Of a stretch of 37,071 nt of DNA, positions 14,600-24,575 are shown piece by piece. The notes below the pieces were generated by a model that was not told the origin of the DNA, did not search any database, and saw only the letters and a program-made list of their open reading frames with translations. This DNA comes from Flavobacteriales bacterium (GTDB taxonomy: Bacteria > Bacteroidota > Bacteroidia > Flavobacteriales > BACL11): positions 1-37,071 of the forward strand of contig JACNLP010000023.1 in the NCBI GenBank assembly GCA_014381465.1, in the 5' to 3' direction. Made by a program: the position numbers and the translations under genes. Position 1 is the first letter of the stretch; every line of letters starts with the position of its first letter.

Positions 14600-15475
14600 A
14601 TGCTGAAACAATTATTTTTTTTAATATTTCTTTTCTCTTTTTCGTCTGTTTTTAGTCAAAACAAAACCGAGCAATATATTGCAAAATATAGTCAGATTGC
14701 TATTGATGAGATGAACATATACCATATTCCAGCATCCATTACTTTGGCACAAGGAATTTTAGAATCAGGAAATGGAGAAAGTAGATTGGCAACAGAAGGA
14801 AAAAATCATTTTGGGATAAAATGCCATGACAATTGGAATGGCAAAACCATAATTGAGGATGATGATGAAAAAGGGGAGTGCTTTAGGAAGTATAGTAAAG
14901 TATCAGAATCATACAGAGATCATTCTCTTTTTTTAACTGAAAGAGGGCGCTATTCTTTTTTGTTTGAGTACAAACAAACAGATTATAAAAAATGGGCAAA
15001 GGGACTGAAAAAAGCGGGTTATGCTACCAATCCTAAGTACCCTACATTACTGATTGATTTGATAGAAAAGTATGATTTGAGTAGATTTGATAAAGGTGCA
15101 AAAAGCAATAAGAATTTATACTTTGCACATTCTTACGGTTTGCCTTATTTAAGTGGAGTAGGAGCTTATTATTTTAATAGAAAATCACTTTATTATTTAG
15201 AAGCAAATACTTCCTTTGCATTTAGTGAAGCAAATTTTGGGTATAATTACCAACTACTTTCAAACTTCTATTCAGGAGCAAATGCAGGAATTATTTATTT
15301 GCCTACAAAAGAAAAAGCTATTGTGCCTCAATTATCAGCAGAATTGATGTATAAAAAAGCAACTAAAAATAAGCGTTTCAATTCAGTGTTAATAAGAGGA
15401 GGAGTACAATTGCCCTTAGCGGAAATGGATTATGAATTTGTTCCTTACCTAAGAGTGACTTATCTTTTAAGGTAA
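14600..15475 (+). CDS. Secreted glucosaminidase-domain peptidoglycan hydrolase
   Basis: A protein of 291 residues. Signal peptide (MLKQLFFLIFLFSFSSVFSQ), then a glucosaminidase domain at about 22-165: YSQIAIDEMNIYHIPASITL and AQGILESGNGESRLATEGKN, with the catalytic Glu in ILESGNG, and HFGIKCHDNWNGKTI. It would cleave glycan strands of the cell wall. The C-terminus is odd: family members in this phylum usually continue into LysM repeats, whereas here about 120 residues of alternating aromatic/hydrophobic strands (AYYFNRKSLYYLEANTSFAF, FVPYLRVTYLLR) resemble part of an outer-membrane barrel. Its TAA directly abuts the stop of the convergent gene at 15476. Confidence 0.87.
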   Translation: MLKQLFFLIFLFSFSSVFSQNKTEQYIAKYSQIAIDEMNIYHIPASITLAQGILESGNGESRLATEGKNHFGIKCHDNWNGKTIIEDDDEKGECFRKYSKVSESYRDHSLFLTERGRYSFLFEYKQTDYKKWAKGLKKAGYATNPKYPTLLIDLIEKYDLSRFDKGAKSNKNLYFAHSYGLPYLSGVGAYYFNRKSLYYLEANTSFAFSEANFGYNYQLLSNFYSGANAGIIYLPTKEKAIVPQLSAELMYKKATKNKRFNSVLIRGGVQLPLAEMDYEFVPYLRVTYLLR

Positions 15476-18127
15476 CTACTCAATCTCAAAATTGTAAAGG
15501 AAAGCATCACGACTAATTATCAAATTTAGTTTTCCATCTTTATCAATATCCCCAACCTTAGCAAAACCATCAGTAATAATTGGCGTACCTTCCTTAATTT
15601 CACCATCTTTCCACACATAAAGCTCTTTATCGGTTATCACAATAATATTTTCCTTAAAAGTAGATATTTCTTTAATGCTATTGGCTACTTCAAAAGAGTG
15701 GAGAAGTTTAAAATTCTCATCTACCACAAAAACAGTTTTATCATTAGTATAAATAAATTCTTTATCGATTTTTGTATCAATACTATTAATAATAAATAGG
15801 GAGTTTTTAGTCAAATTAGGTAGTGGAATTTCTGTAGCATTTCCATTAACATTTCCAATCCAGAGTTTTCCTTGGTTTGTAATACCGTAAAGCGTACCTT
15901 TTTTGCTAATTTGTAGAGGGTAATTTGTAAAATGAGCAATATCATTAAAAGCAACTCTTCTGCTTCCATTTCTGGCTAAAAGAACTAATTTTTTATTTTT
16001 ATCTGGATACAAAATATAGTCCTTTCCATTTTTTGTAAAATGCTGGGATTTTTCATTCACAATAGAGTTTGTTGCTTCAAATTTCCATCCTTTTACTTCT
16101 TTTCCTTTTTTGTCAAAATTGTAGAGTTTTCCGTCTTCTGCTGCAACAATAATTCTATAATTTCTGTTTTTGGAGTAATCGAAAATGGCATGCGGGCTTG
16201 TAGCATTTGAAGGTAAGGTTTTAGGGAAATCATCTACTGCTCTTCCCAATCTGTCAATAATATAAATCTTCTCTTTGGTATTAAAAAAGATTTGTAATTT
16301 CTTGTTCTTATAGAAATCAACTTGAGAAACTTCCCCCATTATTTTTCCTTCTATTTGTTCTTCCCATAGCTTTTCCCCACTAGTAGAAAACAGATAAATT
16401 TTATTGCTATTATCTTGCACAAACACTTGCTCTTTTCCTGTCCTGTAATCAGAAATTATCTGTGGTTTTATTGCAAAGCTAGAATCTAATTGCCCATACC
16501 ATTCTTGCTTTAAATCTTGTTTAAAATCTTTATCGTAAAACAAAATAATATTGTTTAAAAATAGTGGATTTCCAACATTTAATTGATAGGAAAATGCAGT
16601 GAATTTTTGCAAAGAATCCTCATTTATAGCATATAAATTCTTCCACTTTTTATTTAAAGCATTGTTTAGTTTCTCAGCTGATTTTCCAGGGTTTACATAA
16701 AAGAAAAGATTCGATTTTCCAGATATTTGCTGCTGAAATTTCTGAAAATGTTTACTCTGGCTTAAAGTGTTATTACTAGAATAATTATCAATTATATATT
16801 CAAGTGATGCAGGGCTATTCCCAAAAATAAGATAATCCTCAATAGCCACAAAATAGGCATTTTCTTTTACCAAAAATATATCTCCAAAAAGAAAAGCAAG
16901 CAAGTTAGATTGGGCAATATTATAAATACTAAATCCATCATGTTCAGATTTATTTTCTCCACTAATAAGTCCGCTTAAAAAGATAGTGGATTGCTGAATG
17001 TCTGTAACTTTGATAAAGGAAAAACTTTGTAGAAAATCATCTTTGCTTTTTGAGGAGAGATTAAATGTTCCTATCTCATCATCTACATATCCGAGAAATT
17101 TATTTATCTCAAAATTGTATTTTTTTAGCAAATATTTTTTTTGTTTTTCCCAATCGTAAAAAGCATTGTGTTTTTGTAAAAAGATGTTTTTCTTATCTGT
17201 AAAATCTCGAGCATTACTTATACAAATCTCAAAAAGAATAGAAGTGTTGTGTGGGAGAACCTTACAAATATCATGGCTTCCTGCTTTCTGGTTTTTTAGT
17301 GTACTTAAAAAATTGTCCTTATCGTTTGTGTGTAAAAGTCCATTGGCGAAAAAGGAGTTGTTTTTAATAAAAATATCGGTTGCAGCCCAATCCGAAAAAT
17401 GGTTCAAGAAAATGTTTTTCTTTTGCTTTTTAGTGCCATAAATTTCAGATAAGTCAATCAAATTATTAAAATTATAGTATAAGTTGGCAATGGCATTATT
17501 GCTTGTAGTTTCTTTTAATTTTTTAAAAGTGACATTATTTAGTAAATTGCTTTTCGAACTAAATTGCCTAATAGCGTCTTGTACTAAAACTTTTGATTTG
17601 CTTCCAAAAATTACTCCTTCTTTCTCTGCCATATAATAGGTTGTAGAAGGAAGTGTTAACTCAAAAATAGCTTCATTTTCATATGTGTGTGTAACAATTT
17701 TATTACTATTTATTTGCAAAAAAGTAAAAGCAAAATCTTTAATATTTACCTTTTTAGTTGTAGATATCGAAAACAAAACTGCAGCATCATTATAGCTTGA
17801 TTTATGGGTAGAGAAATAAATGGTTTTTATTTTTTTTTGTTCGGATTTGTTAAAGAGATTTATTATAGAATCTAAAGAATGAATATTGTTTTGCAAACTT
17901 TTCACATAATTTGCTTGATTGCACTTTTCCCAAATTTCTGAGTTATTTAATTTTTTACTAAAATCTTCTATATTATTTATTTTTAGAATAAGTGAAGCAT
18001 TTCTTGGGATTATTATAAAAGGAGAAGTGGTTTTATCAGATAGCTGCTTATAGTTTTTGTATCCGAAAAAGAAAATAAAACTTACTAAAAGTAGAAGAAT
18101 TAAGATTTTAAGATGTTGGCTTTTCAT
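15476..18127 (-). CDS. Large anchored protein with C-terminal PQQ-like propeller, DUF3352-like N-terminus
   Basis: A protein of 883 residues. One N-terminal membrane segment (about residues 8-23) anchors it, with the rest outside the cytoplasm. The first ~500 residues (FIIIPRNASLILKINNIEDF onward) resemble DUF3352-type proteins of Bacteroidota. From about 540 the sequence has propeller-like repeats, for example VQDNSNKIYLFSTSGEKLWE, AEDGKLYNFDKKGKEVKGWK and FVVDENFKLLHSF, and it ends with DIDKDGKLNLIISRD, an FG-GAP-like acidic loop. Function unknown; an envelope scaffold or sensor is possible. Its ATG overlaps the rnhB stop (TAATG), so it is last in a three-gene operon with rnhB and the glycosyltransferase. 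Confidence 0.7.
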   Translation of the reverse strand: MKSQHLKILILLLLVSFIFFFGYKNYKQLSDKTTSPFIIIPRNASLILKINNIEDFSKKLNNSEIWEKCNQANYVKSLQNNIHSLDSIINLFNKSEQKKIKTIYFSTHKSSYNDAAVLFSISTTKKVNIKDFAFTFLQINSNKIVTHTYENEAIFELTLPSTTYYMAEKEGVIFGSKSKVLVQDAIRQFSSKSNLLNNVTFKKLKETTSNNAIANLYYNFNNLIDLSEIYGTKKQKKNIFLNHFSDWAATDIFIKNNSFFANGLLHTNDKDNFLSTLKNQKAGSHDICKVLPHNTSILFEICISNARDFTDKKNIFLQKHNAFYDWEKQKKYLLKKYNFEINKFLGYVDDEIGTFNLSSKSKDDFLQSFSFIKVTDIQQSTIFLSGLISGENKSEHDGFSIYNIAQSNLLAFLFGDIFLVKENAYFVAIEDYLIFGNSPASLEYIIDNYSSNNTLSQSKHFQKFQQQISGKSNLFFYVNPGKSAEKLNNALNKKWKNLYAINEDSLQKFTAFSYQLNVGNPLFLNNIILFYDKDFKQDLKQEWYGQLDSSFAIKPQIISDYRTGKEQVFVQDNSNKIYLFSTSGEKLWEEQIEGKIMGEVSQVDFYKNKKLQIFFNTKEKIYIIDRLGRAVDDFPKTLPSNATSPHAIFDYSKNRNYRIIVAAEDGKLYNFDKKGKEVKGWKFEATNSIVNEKSQHFTKNGKDYILYPDKNKKLVLLARNGSRRVAFNDIAHFTNYPLQISKKGTLYGITNQGKLWIGNVNGNATEIPLPNLTKNSLFIINSIDTKIDKEFIYTNDKTVFVVDENFKLLHSFEVANSIKEISTFKENIIVITDKELYVWKDGEIKEGTPIITDGFAKVGDIDKDGKLNLIISRDAFLYNFEIE

Positions 18128-18723
18128 TAAAGGGTTAGTTTGAGCTGCAAAGGTAAAAGTTTAAAACTTTTTCTGTGGTATTTTGTGCTGCCGTAATTAA
18201 CAATAGATTGTCGGTGAATTTTTGTTGGATATCCTTTGTTATTTTTCCAGTCAAACAGAGGGAATTCTTGGTGCAATTCTTGCATCAATTTATCTCTGTA
18301 AGTTTTCGCCAATACGGATGCTGCTGCAATAGATGTGTATTTTGCATCTCCTTTTATAATGCATTTGTGGGCAATGTCTTTAAAAGCATGAAATCGGTTG
18401 CCATCTATAAGGAGTAATTCCGGCTTTGTTTTTAATTTATTTATGGCCAAATGCATGGCTTTTATGGATGCGTTTAAGATGTTTATTTTATCAATTTCTT
18501 CATTCCAAATTATGCCAATCCCCCAAGCAATAGCTTCTTTTTTTATTACTTTTTCTAATATATTTCTGTTTTTTTTACTCAATTGCTTGGAGTCATTCAA
18601 AAGAGGATGCTTAAAGCTTTTTGGTAAAATAACAGATGCCGCAACAACTGGGCCTGCCAAACAGCCCCTTCCTGCCTCATCACATCCGGCTTCTATTTTA
18701 TTGCTAAAACTATTTTTTAACAT
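18127..18723 (-). CDS. rnhB: Ribonuclease HII
   Basis: A protein of 198 residues from the ATG at 18723, which overlaps the glycosyltransferase stop by 7 bp; an upstream ATG at 18750 would extend it into that gene. RNase HII nicks RNA embedded in DNA, including single ribonucleotides. Seen: the family signature [18 protein letters not shown] with catalytic Asp and Glu, then [23 protein letters not shown] (catalytic Asp), [20 protein letters not shown] and a C-terminal [23 protein letters not shown]. All expected catalytic residues appear intact and the length is usual. Its product is unrelated to its operon neighbours. Confidence 0.96.
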   Translation of the reverse strand: MLKNSFSNKIEAGCDEAGRGCLAGPVVAASVILPKSFKHPLLNDSKQLSKKNRNILEKVIKKEAIAWGIGIIWNEEIDKINILNASIKAMHLAINKLKTKPELLLIDGNRFHAFKDIAHKCIIKGDAKYTSIAAASVLAKTYRDKLMQELHQEFPLFDWKNNKGYPTKIHRQSIVNYGSTKYHRKSFKLLPLQLKLTL

Positions 18724-19844
18724 GGAAGATTCTGCTCTAATATTTCCCAAACTTCATTTGCTGCTTTGTCCCAAGAAAATTCGTTTTTTCTAATTTTACA
18801 ATTTTCTATTAGTTCTTCCCTTTTTTCGTTATTTATGTACATTTCTTTCATGGTATTTGCAATACTATCTATGTCATTCGGATTGGCGTAAATGGCAGTA
18901 TTTCCTGCAATCTCAGGAAGGCAAGAAACATCAGAAGTAATAATTGGACTGTGGCAAAACATGGCCTCAGCAAGTGGTATGCCAAAGCCCTCAAAATGAG
19001 GCACAAAAGTAAGTGCAATGGCAGATGCTGCAATCTTACTTAATTCTTTTATATCTTTTCTGCCCAAAAAAAGTATGCGTTTTTTGTGTTCTAATTGCTC
19101 AAATACTTGCTTGGTGTTATCATTTTTCCACATGGGTTCGCCAATTACAAGCAGCTTAACATCCGATTTTGTTTGCTCGCAAAACTGATTAAACGCCTTC
19201 ATTAAATTAATGATATTTTTTCTAGGGTGCAAGGAGCCAACAAAATAGAAATAATCAGAGCCATTTGCATATTTATCTTTTACCTCTTTCTTTTTCGTTT
19301 CTTCAAGGGGTTTATACAGTTTATTAGCGCCATTATAAATTGCACTTATTTTTTCTTTCTCAATACCGTATTGCTCTATAATATCTTTTTTTGACTGCTT
19401 TGAAACCGTGATTATTGCATTTGCTTTTTTGGCAAATTTAGGTGTAAAATATTGGTAGTATTTTCTGGTTAAAAAAGGCAATTGTTCTGGGAAATATTCA
19501 AAGTTCAAATCGTGAATAGTGAGTACAGTGTTTACTTTTGCATTTAAAGAAAGGTAACCGTCAGGAGAAAAGAATAAATCGATATTGTTTTTGCTCAGAA
19601 ATTTTGCAACAGAAAACTCAAACCACCAATACCACAAAAAAGGATGTCGAGCAGCTGGTGATAGAACAATGGGTTTTACATTCTTTTCAAAAAGGAAATT
19701 AGCACTAAACGGCCTGTCAAACAGAAAATAAAAATCATGCTCAGGATGTTGCTTAACCATTCGTTTTACAATCTCGTAGGTATACCAGCCAATTCCTTCT
19801 AATTTATCTTTAAGAAGTAGGCGTGTGTTAATTGCGATTTTCAT
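18717..19844 (-). CDS. GT4-type glycosyltransferase
   Basis: A protein of 375 residues if translation starts at [20 protein letters not shown] (ATG at 19844); a far-upstream in-frame ATG (19904) would overlap the divergent flippase gene. GT-B fold of the GT4 type: an N-terminal acceptor-binding half with [10 protein letters not shown], a donor half with [20 protein letters not shown], and the C-terminal E-x7-E motif in [14 protein letters not shown], followed by SCLPEIAG. It should transfer a sugar from a nucleotide donor in the cytoplasm, presumably to an O-antigen or capsule intermediate, given the flippase, chain-length and ligase genes across the divergent junction. The exact sugar cannot be told. 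Confidence 0.9.
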   Translation of the reverse strand: MKIAINTRLLLKDKLEGIGWYTYEIVKRMVKQHPEHDFYFLFDRPFSANFLFEKNVKPIVLSPAARHPFLWYWWFEFSVAKFLSKNNIDLFFSPDGYLSLNAKVNTVLTIHDLNFEYFPEQLPFLTRKYYQYFTPKFAKKANAIITVSKQSKKDIIEQYGIEKEKISAIYNGANKLYKPLEETKKKEVKDKYANGSDYFYFVGSLHPRKNIINLMKAFNQFCEQTKSDVKLLVIGEPMWKNDNTKQVFEQLEHKKRILFLGRKDIKELSKIAASAIALTFVPHFEGFGIPLAEAMFCHSPIITSDVSCLPEIAGNTAIYANPNDIDSIANTMKEMYINNEKREELIENCKIRKNEFSWDKAANEVWEILEQNLPC

Positions 19845-19871
19845 AGGCAATAAAAATATATATTTTTCATT

Positions 19872-21224
19872 ATGATTGTTGTAGATTTGCAACTTACTTA
19901 TCAAAAACGAAATTTGAAAGAATATATATACAAATTATTATTACTAATTTCCAATTCTGAACTTTTAAGCAAAGGAAGTACTGCATTTGTTTTTAAGATT
20001 GGAGGAATGCTTTCCATCTACTTTTTTCATTTTTTTTTGGCAAAGTTTGCTGGGGCAGAAGCCAATGGAATTTTTTCTACTTTCTTCACACTACTTAGTA
20101 TAATTGCTGTTTTATCTATTTTGGGTTTGGATACTTATCTATTGAAAAAACTTGCCGACCTTAATTCCAAACAGCAGTGGGGAAGTTTAAAGAATACTTA
20201 TAAAAAAGCAATAGGTATTGTATTTACAATTAGTTTTACGCTATCCCTTTTGCTGTATCTTCTTTTTACAAATGGATTTCTCGATTTTTACAAGCAATCA
20301 GAAATTGTTTTTTATTTGATTTTTACCATTATTCCTTTTTCTGTTTTACACATAAATGCAGAGGCATTTAGGGCGATAAAGAATATCAAATTATTTTCCT
20401 TTTTCAAAAATTTTTCTATTTTCGGATTGGCAACCATTGCCTTATTGTTTACTACTAGTGCCAATCAAAATATAGGGGTGTTTGCATTTGCCATTAGCGT
20501 GATTATTTTAGCTATTATTAGCATTATTTTATGGCTAAGAACTACCGCTAAACTATCCTCTGCTTTACAAGAGTCTATTCCTATTTCTTCCATGCTTAAA
20601 GAGTCATTTCCTATGTTTTTGTCTGGCTCACTTTTTTTACTTATGAGCTGGGTAGATATCTTGATGTTAGGGTTTTTTAAGGGACAAACTGATGTTGGAA
20701 TTTATACCATTGCTTTAAAACTTGCAGGACTTACCACACTTATTTTATTTGCAACAAATACTATTTTGGGCCCTAAAATTTCAGAATTATACCACAATAA
20801 AAAAATGGATTCTCTTGCTAAAACGGTTCAAAATGCTGCTAAATTTACTTTTGTTTTGAGTATTCCAATTCTTTTAATCATTCTTTTATTTCCAGAATTT
20901 TTATTGCAACTTTTTGGTGATGAATTTAATACAATATCAGGGAAAGATACTCTAGTTGTTTTAGCTATTGGGCAGATGATAAATGTATTTTTCGGGGCTG
21001 TAATTTATATACTAGACATGACTGGAAAGCAAACCATATCTAGAAACATCTTACTATTTACCGCCTTTATCAATATAGCACTGAATTGGTGTTTAATTCC
21101 AATTTATGGGATACAAGGAGCGGCAATAGCAACTGCTATTTCTATATTATTCTGGACAGTTTTAGGAGCAGTATATGTGAAAAAGTATTTCAACTTTTAT
21201 GCTTTTCCTTTTTTTAAGAATTAA
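19872..21224 (+). CDS. Wzx-type polysaccharide flippase (MOP superfamily)
   Basis: A protein of up to 450 residues with about 12-14 membrane segments and the N-terminal pattern of oligosaccharide flippases (SKGSTAFVFKIGGMLSIYFF, LAKFAGAEANGIFSTFFTLL). It should move lipid-linked sugar units across the inner membrane. Start is uncertain: ATG 19872 has a near-consensus TATTTTTC 3 nt upstream, whereas a TAGATTTG -7 box at 19882-19889 would instead favour a TTG start at 19914 (then MKEYIYKLLLLISNSELLSKG). The downstream gene lies 34 bp beyond its stop. It heads a plus-strand group with the chain-length regulator and O-antigen-ligase-like protein, divergent from the glycosyltransferase. Confidence 0.9.
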   Translation: MIVVDLQLTYQKRNLKEYIYKLLLLISNSELLSKGSTAFVFKIGGMLSIYFFHFFLAKFAGAEANGIFSTFFTLLSIIAVLSILGLDTYLLKKLADLNSKQQWGSLKNTYKKAIGIVFTISFTLSLLLYLLFTNGFLDFYKQSEIVFYLIFTIIPFSVLHINAEAFRAIKNIKLFSFFKNFSIFGLATIALLFTTSANQNIGVFAFAISVIILAIISIILWLRTTAKLSSALQESIPISSMLKESFPMFLSGSLFLLMSWVDILMLGFFKGQTDVGIYTIALKLAGLTTLILFATNTILGPKISELYHNKKMDSLAKTVQNAAKFTFVLSIPILLIILLFPEFLLQLFGDEFNTISGKDTLVVLAIGQMINVFFGAVIYILDMTGKQTISRNILLFTAFINIALNWCLIPIYGIQGAAIATAISILFWTVLGAVYVKKYFNFYAFPFFKN

Positions 21225-21258
21225 AAGATGTATTTTCGCCAAAATAAATTTTTTTAAA

Positions 21259-22251
21259 ATGACAAATAATAACTTTTTAGATAACATTTCACTTTTTTCG
21301 ATTTTATACAAATGGAGAAAAAAGATAATTACAATTTCTTTTGCTGCCGCTATCATTGCAGCTGTTGTTTCCTTATTTATAACTAATAAATATAAATCGG
21401 AAGTAATCCTTTTCCCTACTATGAATCTTTCAAGCGGTAAGGCACTTCTAAATGAGTATAACGACTTTTTGGAAATAGGAGAGGAGGAAGAATTGGAGCA
21501 TATGATGCAAATCTTGCAATCAAATGATATTAAACAGAGAGTAGTTACAAAATTTGATTTAATCAATCATTATGAGATTGACGCAAGCAAAGAGAAACAC
21601 TATGCAGATTTGATGAAAAAATATGATGAACATGTAGAATTTGGAATCACAAAATATTCCTCCATCAGAATAGCGGTGCTTGACAAACAGCCACAAATGG
21701 CTGCCAATATTGCCAATGAAATAGCATCCCTTATCGATACTGTAATGAATAATTTACAAAAATCAATGGCTCAGCAAGGATATCAATCCTTAATTAGAGA
21801 TAGAGATTTTATAGTAGGGGAGATTAAAATTATGGAAGATTCCATAGCAAAAATTAGAGCTTTTGGGATCAATGACTATGAGTCCCAAGCAGAAGTATTG
21901 AATGAGCAATGGGCAAGGGCTAAAATTGTGAATAACCATTCGGCAGCACTAGTCATTGAAAAGATGTTAGCAACACTTTCTATTTATGGAGGGCTATATG
22001 TTAGCATTAGAGATCAGTTAATCTATATCCGTGGAAATTTAAACCATATAAATAAAAAGATAAACGAACATAAGTTAACGGCAGAAGAGCAATTGGAGCA
22101 TAAGTTTATTGTAAATGCTGCTGTGCCAGCCCTTAAAAAAAGCTACCCTATTCGTTGGCTAATAGTGCTAACAACTGCTTGTGCAAGCGCACTTATGATG
22201 ATTGTTTTAGTTGTTTTGAAAGAGCAAATAAAGCAAGTTCAGAATAGTTAA
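21259..22251 (+). CDS. Wzz/GumC-like polysaccharide chain-length regulator
   Basis: A protein of 330 residues from ATG 21259; the 60 bp upstream are in frame but not needed and lie against the flippase end. A first membrane helix at about residues 20-40 (KIITISFAAAIIAAVVSLFI), a long periplasmic part with coiled-coil tendency (about 60-290), and a second helix near the C-terminus after the proline-containing VPALKKSYPIRWLIVLTT, the topology of polysaccharide co-polymerases. There is no fused kinase domain. It should set O-antigen or exopolysaccharide length together with the adjacent genes. Its TAA is directly followed by the ATG of the ligase-like gene. Confidence 0.87.
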   Translation: MTNNNFLDNISLFSILYKWRKKIITISFAAAIIAAVVSLFITNKYKSEVILFPTMNLSSGKALLNEYNDFLEIGEEEELEHMMQILQSNDIKQRVVTKFDLINHYEIDASKEKHYADLMKKYDEHVEFGITKYSSIRIAVLDKQPQMAANIANEIASLIDTVMNNLQKSMAQQGYQSLIRDRDFIVGEIKIMEDSIAKIRAFGINDYESQAEVLNEQWARAKIVNNHSAALVIEKMLATLSIYGGLYVSIRDQLIYIRGNLNHINKKINEHKLTAEEQLEHKFIVNAAVPALKKSYPIRWLIVLTTACASALMMIVLVVLKEQIKQVQNS

Positions 22252-23664
22252 ATGCTAAGTAAAATACAATCATATTGGGTTGTATTTTTTACAGCAGTAT
22301 TTGTTGTTGCCAATAGCATACTTGTGGCTAATGAGTTTTATTGGCTCAATATTCTGCCTATCATTATTGCCATTGTTCTATTAGCATTTCTTTCCTTAGA
22401 ATATCTACTACTTATTATTGCTTTTTTCACTCCACTTTCTATAAGTTTGGAGGGCTTGGATTTGGGCGGTATTGGGATGTTTGTCCCTACCGAGCCACTT
22501 CTTTTTGGGTTATTGCTTCTGTTTATATTGAAATTACTTTCAGGAGAAAAATTGGACAAGAAGCTTTTAAGTTATCCGATTACTTATGCTATTTTTTTTT
22601 ATTTGATTTGGATGGGTTTTACAATTATCACCAGTGAGATTCCTTTGGTTTCTTTTAAGTTTTTGTTGTCGAGATTGTGGTTTATTGTTGCTTTTTATTT
22701 TTTAGGAACGCAACTTTTTAAGAAGCAGAAAAATATTAGAAATTTGCTTTGGCTTTACCTTCTTCCGCTTTGTTTTGTAATTTTAAATACAAGCTTTAAG
22801 CATGCTCAGTTTCATTTTGATTTGGAATCTTCTCATTTGGTAATGTACCCTTTTTTTAAAGATCATACTAGATATGGAGCTGTAATAGCCATGTTACTAC
22901 CCATGGCAATTTATTTGCTTTACACCAGAAAAAGAAGGGGAGTAGTTATTGGCTTAATCGCCATTTTGGTTTTAGGATTGGTATTGTCCTACACTAGGGC
23001 AGCATGGGTAAGTTTGCTTGGTGCTGTTGCTTTTGCATTTGTTCTCAAATTCAGGATTCGTTTTCGCACTTTTGTATCTATTGCAGTAGTTGGCGTTGGG
23101 GTTTTGCTTTTTTCTTGGAGTACTATCATCATGAGTTTAGAAAAAAACTCACAAGACTCTTCTTCCACATTGAGTAAACATGTAGAATCGGTTTCTAATA
23201 TATCGACAGATGCCTCTAATTTGGAGCGAATAAATAGGTGGAATTGCGCCATTAGAATGTTTCAGGAGCGACCGATTGTAGGTTGGGGTCCTGGAACTTA
23301 TGCTTTCCAGTATGCTCCTTTTCAAAGGGCTGGTGAGAAAACAATAATTAGTACGAACCAAGGTGATTTGGGCAATGCCCATTCTGAGTTTTTAGGACCA
23401 TTAGCAGAATCAGGGATTTTAGGGATGCTTAGTTTTTTAATTTTGATGTTGACTGTTTACTACAAAGGGATGCAGCTTTATTATCATCTTCCAAATGGCG
23501 ATTTGAAGAATTTGATATTCTTCACACTACTTTCCCTTACTACCTATTTTGTGCACGGATTTTTGAACAACTTTTTGGATACTGACAAATTAGCTGTTCC
23601 TTTTTGGGGATTTATAGCTATAATTGTTGCAGTAGATATTTATCACAAAAAAGAAGTTAGTTAG
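22252..23664 (+). CDS. O-antigen ligase/polymerase family membrane protein
   Basis: A protein of 470 residues with about 10-12 membrane helices and the Wzy_C region: LSYTRAAWVSLLGAVAFAFV, then an extracytoplasmic loop with NRWNCAIRMFQERPIVGWGP, GTYAFQYAPFQ and GNAHSEFLGPLAESGILGML. The R-P-I-x-G-x-G-P and N-x-H-x-x-F/Y elements are typical of O-antigen ligases such as WaaL. Ligase and polymerase members of the family are hard to separate by sequence. It starts right after the chain-length regulator stop, with no spacer. Its last 8 bp overlap the convergent gene at 23657. Confidence 0.87.
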   Translation: MLSKIQSYWVVFFTAVFVVANSILVANEFYWLNILPIIIAIVLLAFLSLEYLLLIIAFFTPLSISLEGLDLGGIGMFVPTEPLLFGLLLLFILKLLSGEKLDKKLLSYPITYAIFFYLIWMGFTIITSEIPLVSFKFLLSRLWFIVAFYFLGTQLFKKQKNIRNLLWLYLLPLCFVILNTSFKHAQFHFDLESSHLVMYPFFKDHTRYGAVIAMLLPMAIYLLYTRKRRGVVIGLIAILVLGLVLSYTRAAWVSLLGAVAFAFVLKFRIRFRTFVSIAVVGVGVLLFSWSTIIMSLEKNSQDSSSTLSKHVESVSNISTDASNLERINRWNCAIRMFQERPIVGWGPGTYAFQYAPFQRAGEKTIISTNQGDLGNAHSEFLGPLAESGILGMLSFLILMLTVYYKGMQLYYHLPNGDLKNLIFFTLLSLTTYFVHGFLNNFLDTDKLAVPFWGFIAIIVAVDIYHKKEVS

Positions 23665-24541
23665 GGATAATTCCCATTTTTGGTTTTGTTCTTGTTGGGC
23701 TTTTATTGTTAGGATTAGCCACTGCCACATCATTTTTTAATATCCATTTTCCATTACTGTATTGTAGAGCATTATAAGTGCCATCAGGAACATAATATTC
23801 ATGCAAACCCTCCAAATCTTTTTTCATGGGAATAAGATGATCAAATACGATTCTTTTTTCTTTTTCCTGATAACGAACGCTAATTGTAGAAGTTGAATTA
23901 TATTCAAGAATAAATCTTTTAGAGGTTGATTTACCATCTTTAAAAATGAATGCCCCAAATTTTACTTTCTCTCTCCCAGCGAAATACATTACATCAATAA
24001 TTTTTTTTGTGCTGACATCATTGTTGCCATCCCAACCAAGTAGCGTATAATATTTTCGTCCTTTCTTTTTGATGTAGATAATTTCGTAGTAAAGTGCTCC
24101 AAACCAATTTTCATTATCCAATTGCTTATTTTCTGGTCTTCTGATGTTTTCTGAATTATCATTTAACGGAATTATCTCATATCTTTTTTTTGATTTATTT
24201 TTGTAGTGTACAAAACCAAAATACTGATAAGTACCATTATCTTTTTTTAGAATCCAAGTGTAAATCCGCACTTTATTATCAGAAGAAGTTTTAATAGAAA
24301 TTGTTTTTAGCGAATCAAAAGGATAAATAAAAGAACGCTCAAATTGTAAAACTTCTTTTAGTGTAGAAATAAAAGCATTATTAGCATCTATTTTGATTAT
24401 TTCATTTTCACCATTCATGATGCTGTGTGCCATTACTTTGAGGGTATCCTCATATTCTGCAATCAGTTGTTTGGAAACCTTTTGCGAGAAAACATTATTT
24501 ACAATTAGTGTAAAAAAAAGCAGAAAAATAATTTTTTTCAT
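23657..24541 (-). CDS. Secreted protein of unknown function
   Basis: A protein of 294 residues from ATG 24541, giving a clean signal peptide (MKKIIFLLFFTLIVNNVFSQ); an upstream ATG at 24565 would add eight non-signal residues and overlap the promoter. The mature protein is rich in Lys, Tyr and Asn with a likely beta-rich fold (KVRIYTWILKKDNGTYQYFG, YYTLLGWDGNNDVSTKKIID). I do not recognise a family with certainty. The proline-ending tail PTRTKPKMGIIPN is unusual. It is monocistronic, with a TATCTTTG -7 box at 24569-24562, and its 3' end overlaps the O-antigen ligase gene by 8 bp. Confidence 0.75.
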   Translation of the reverse strand: MKKIIFLLFFTLIVNNVFSQKVSKQLIAEYEDTLKVMAHSIMNGENEIIKIDANNAFISTLKEVLQFERSFIYPFDSLKTISIKTSSDNKVRIYTWILKKDNGTYQYFGFVHYKNKSKKRYEIIPLNDNSENIRRPENKQLDNENWFGALYYEIIYIKKKGRKYYTLLGWDGNNDVSTKKIIDVMYFAGREKVKFGAFIFKDGKSTSKRFILEYNSTSTISVRYQEKEKRIVFDHLIPMKKDLEGLHEYYVPDGTYNALQYSNGKWILKNDVAVANPNNKSPTRTKPKMGIIPN

Positions 24542-24552
24542 TTGTGAAAATC

Positions 24553-24569
24553 TATTTTTGCACAAAGAT
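24553..24569. promoter_or_regulatory. Two opposed, nearly overlapping -7 elements
   Basis: Plus-strand TATTTTTG (24553-24560), facing the acyl-CoA reductase start at 24576, sits directly next to minus-strand TATCTTTG (24569-24562), facing the secreted-protein start at 24541. The two initiation complexes cannot bind at once, so the promoters should exclude each other. Confidence 0.55.
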
Positions 24570-24575
24570 AAATAA

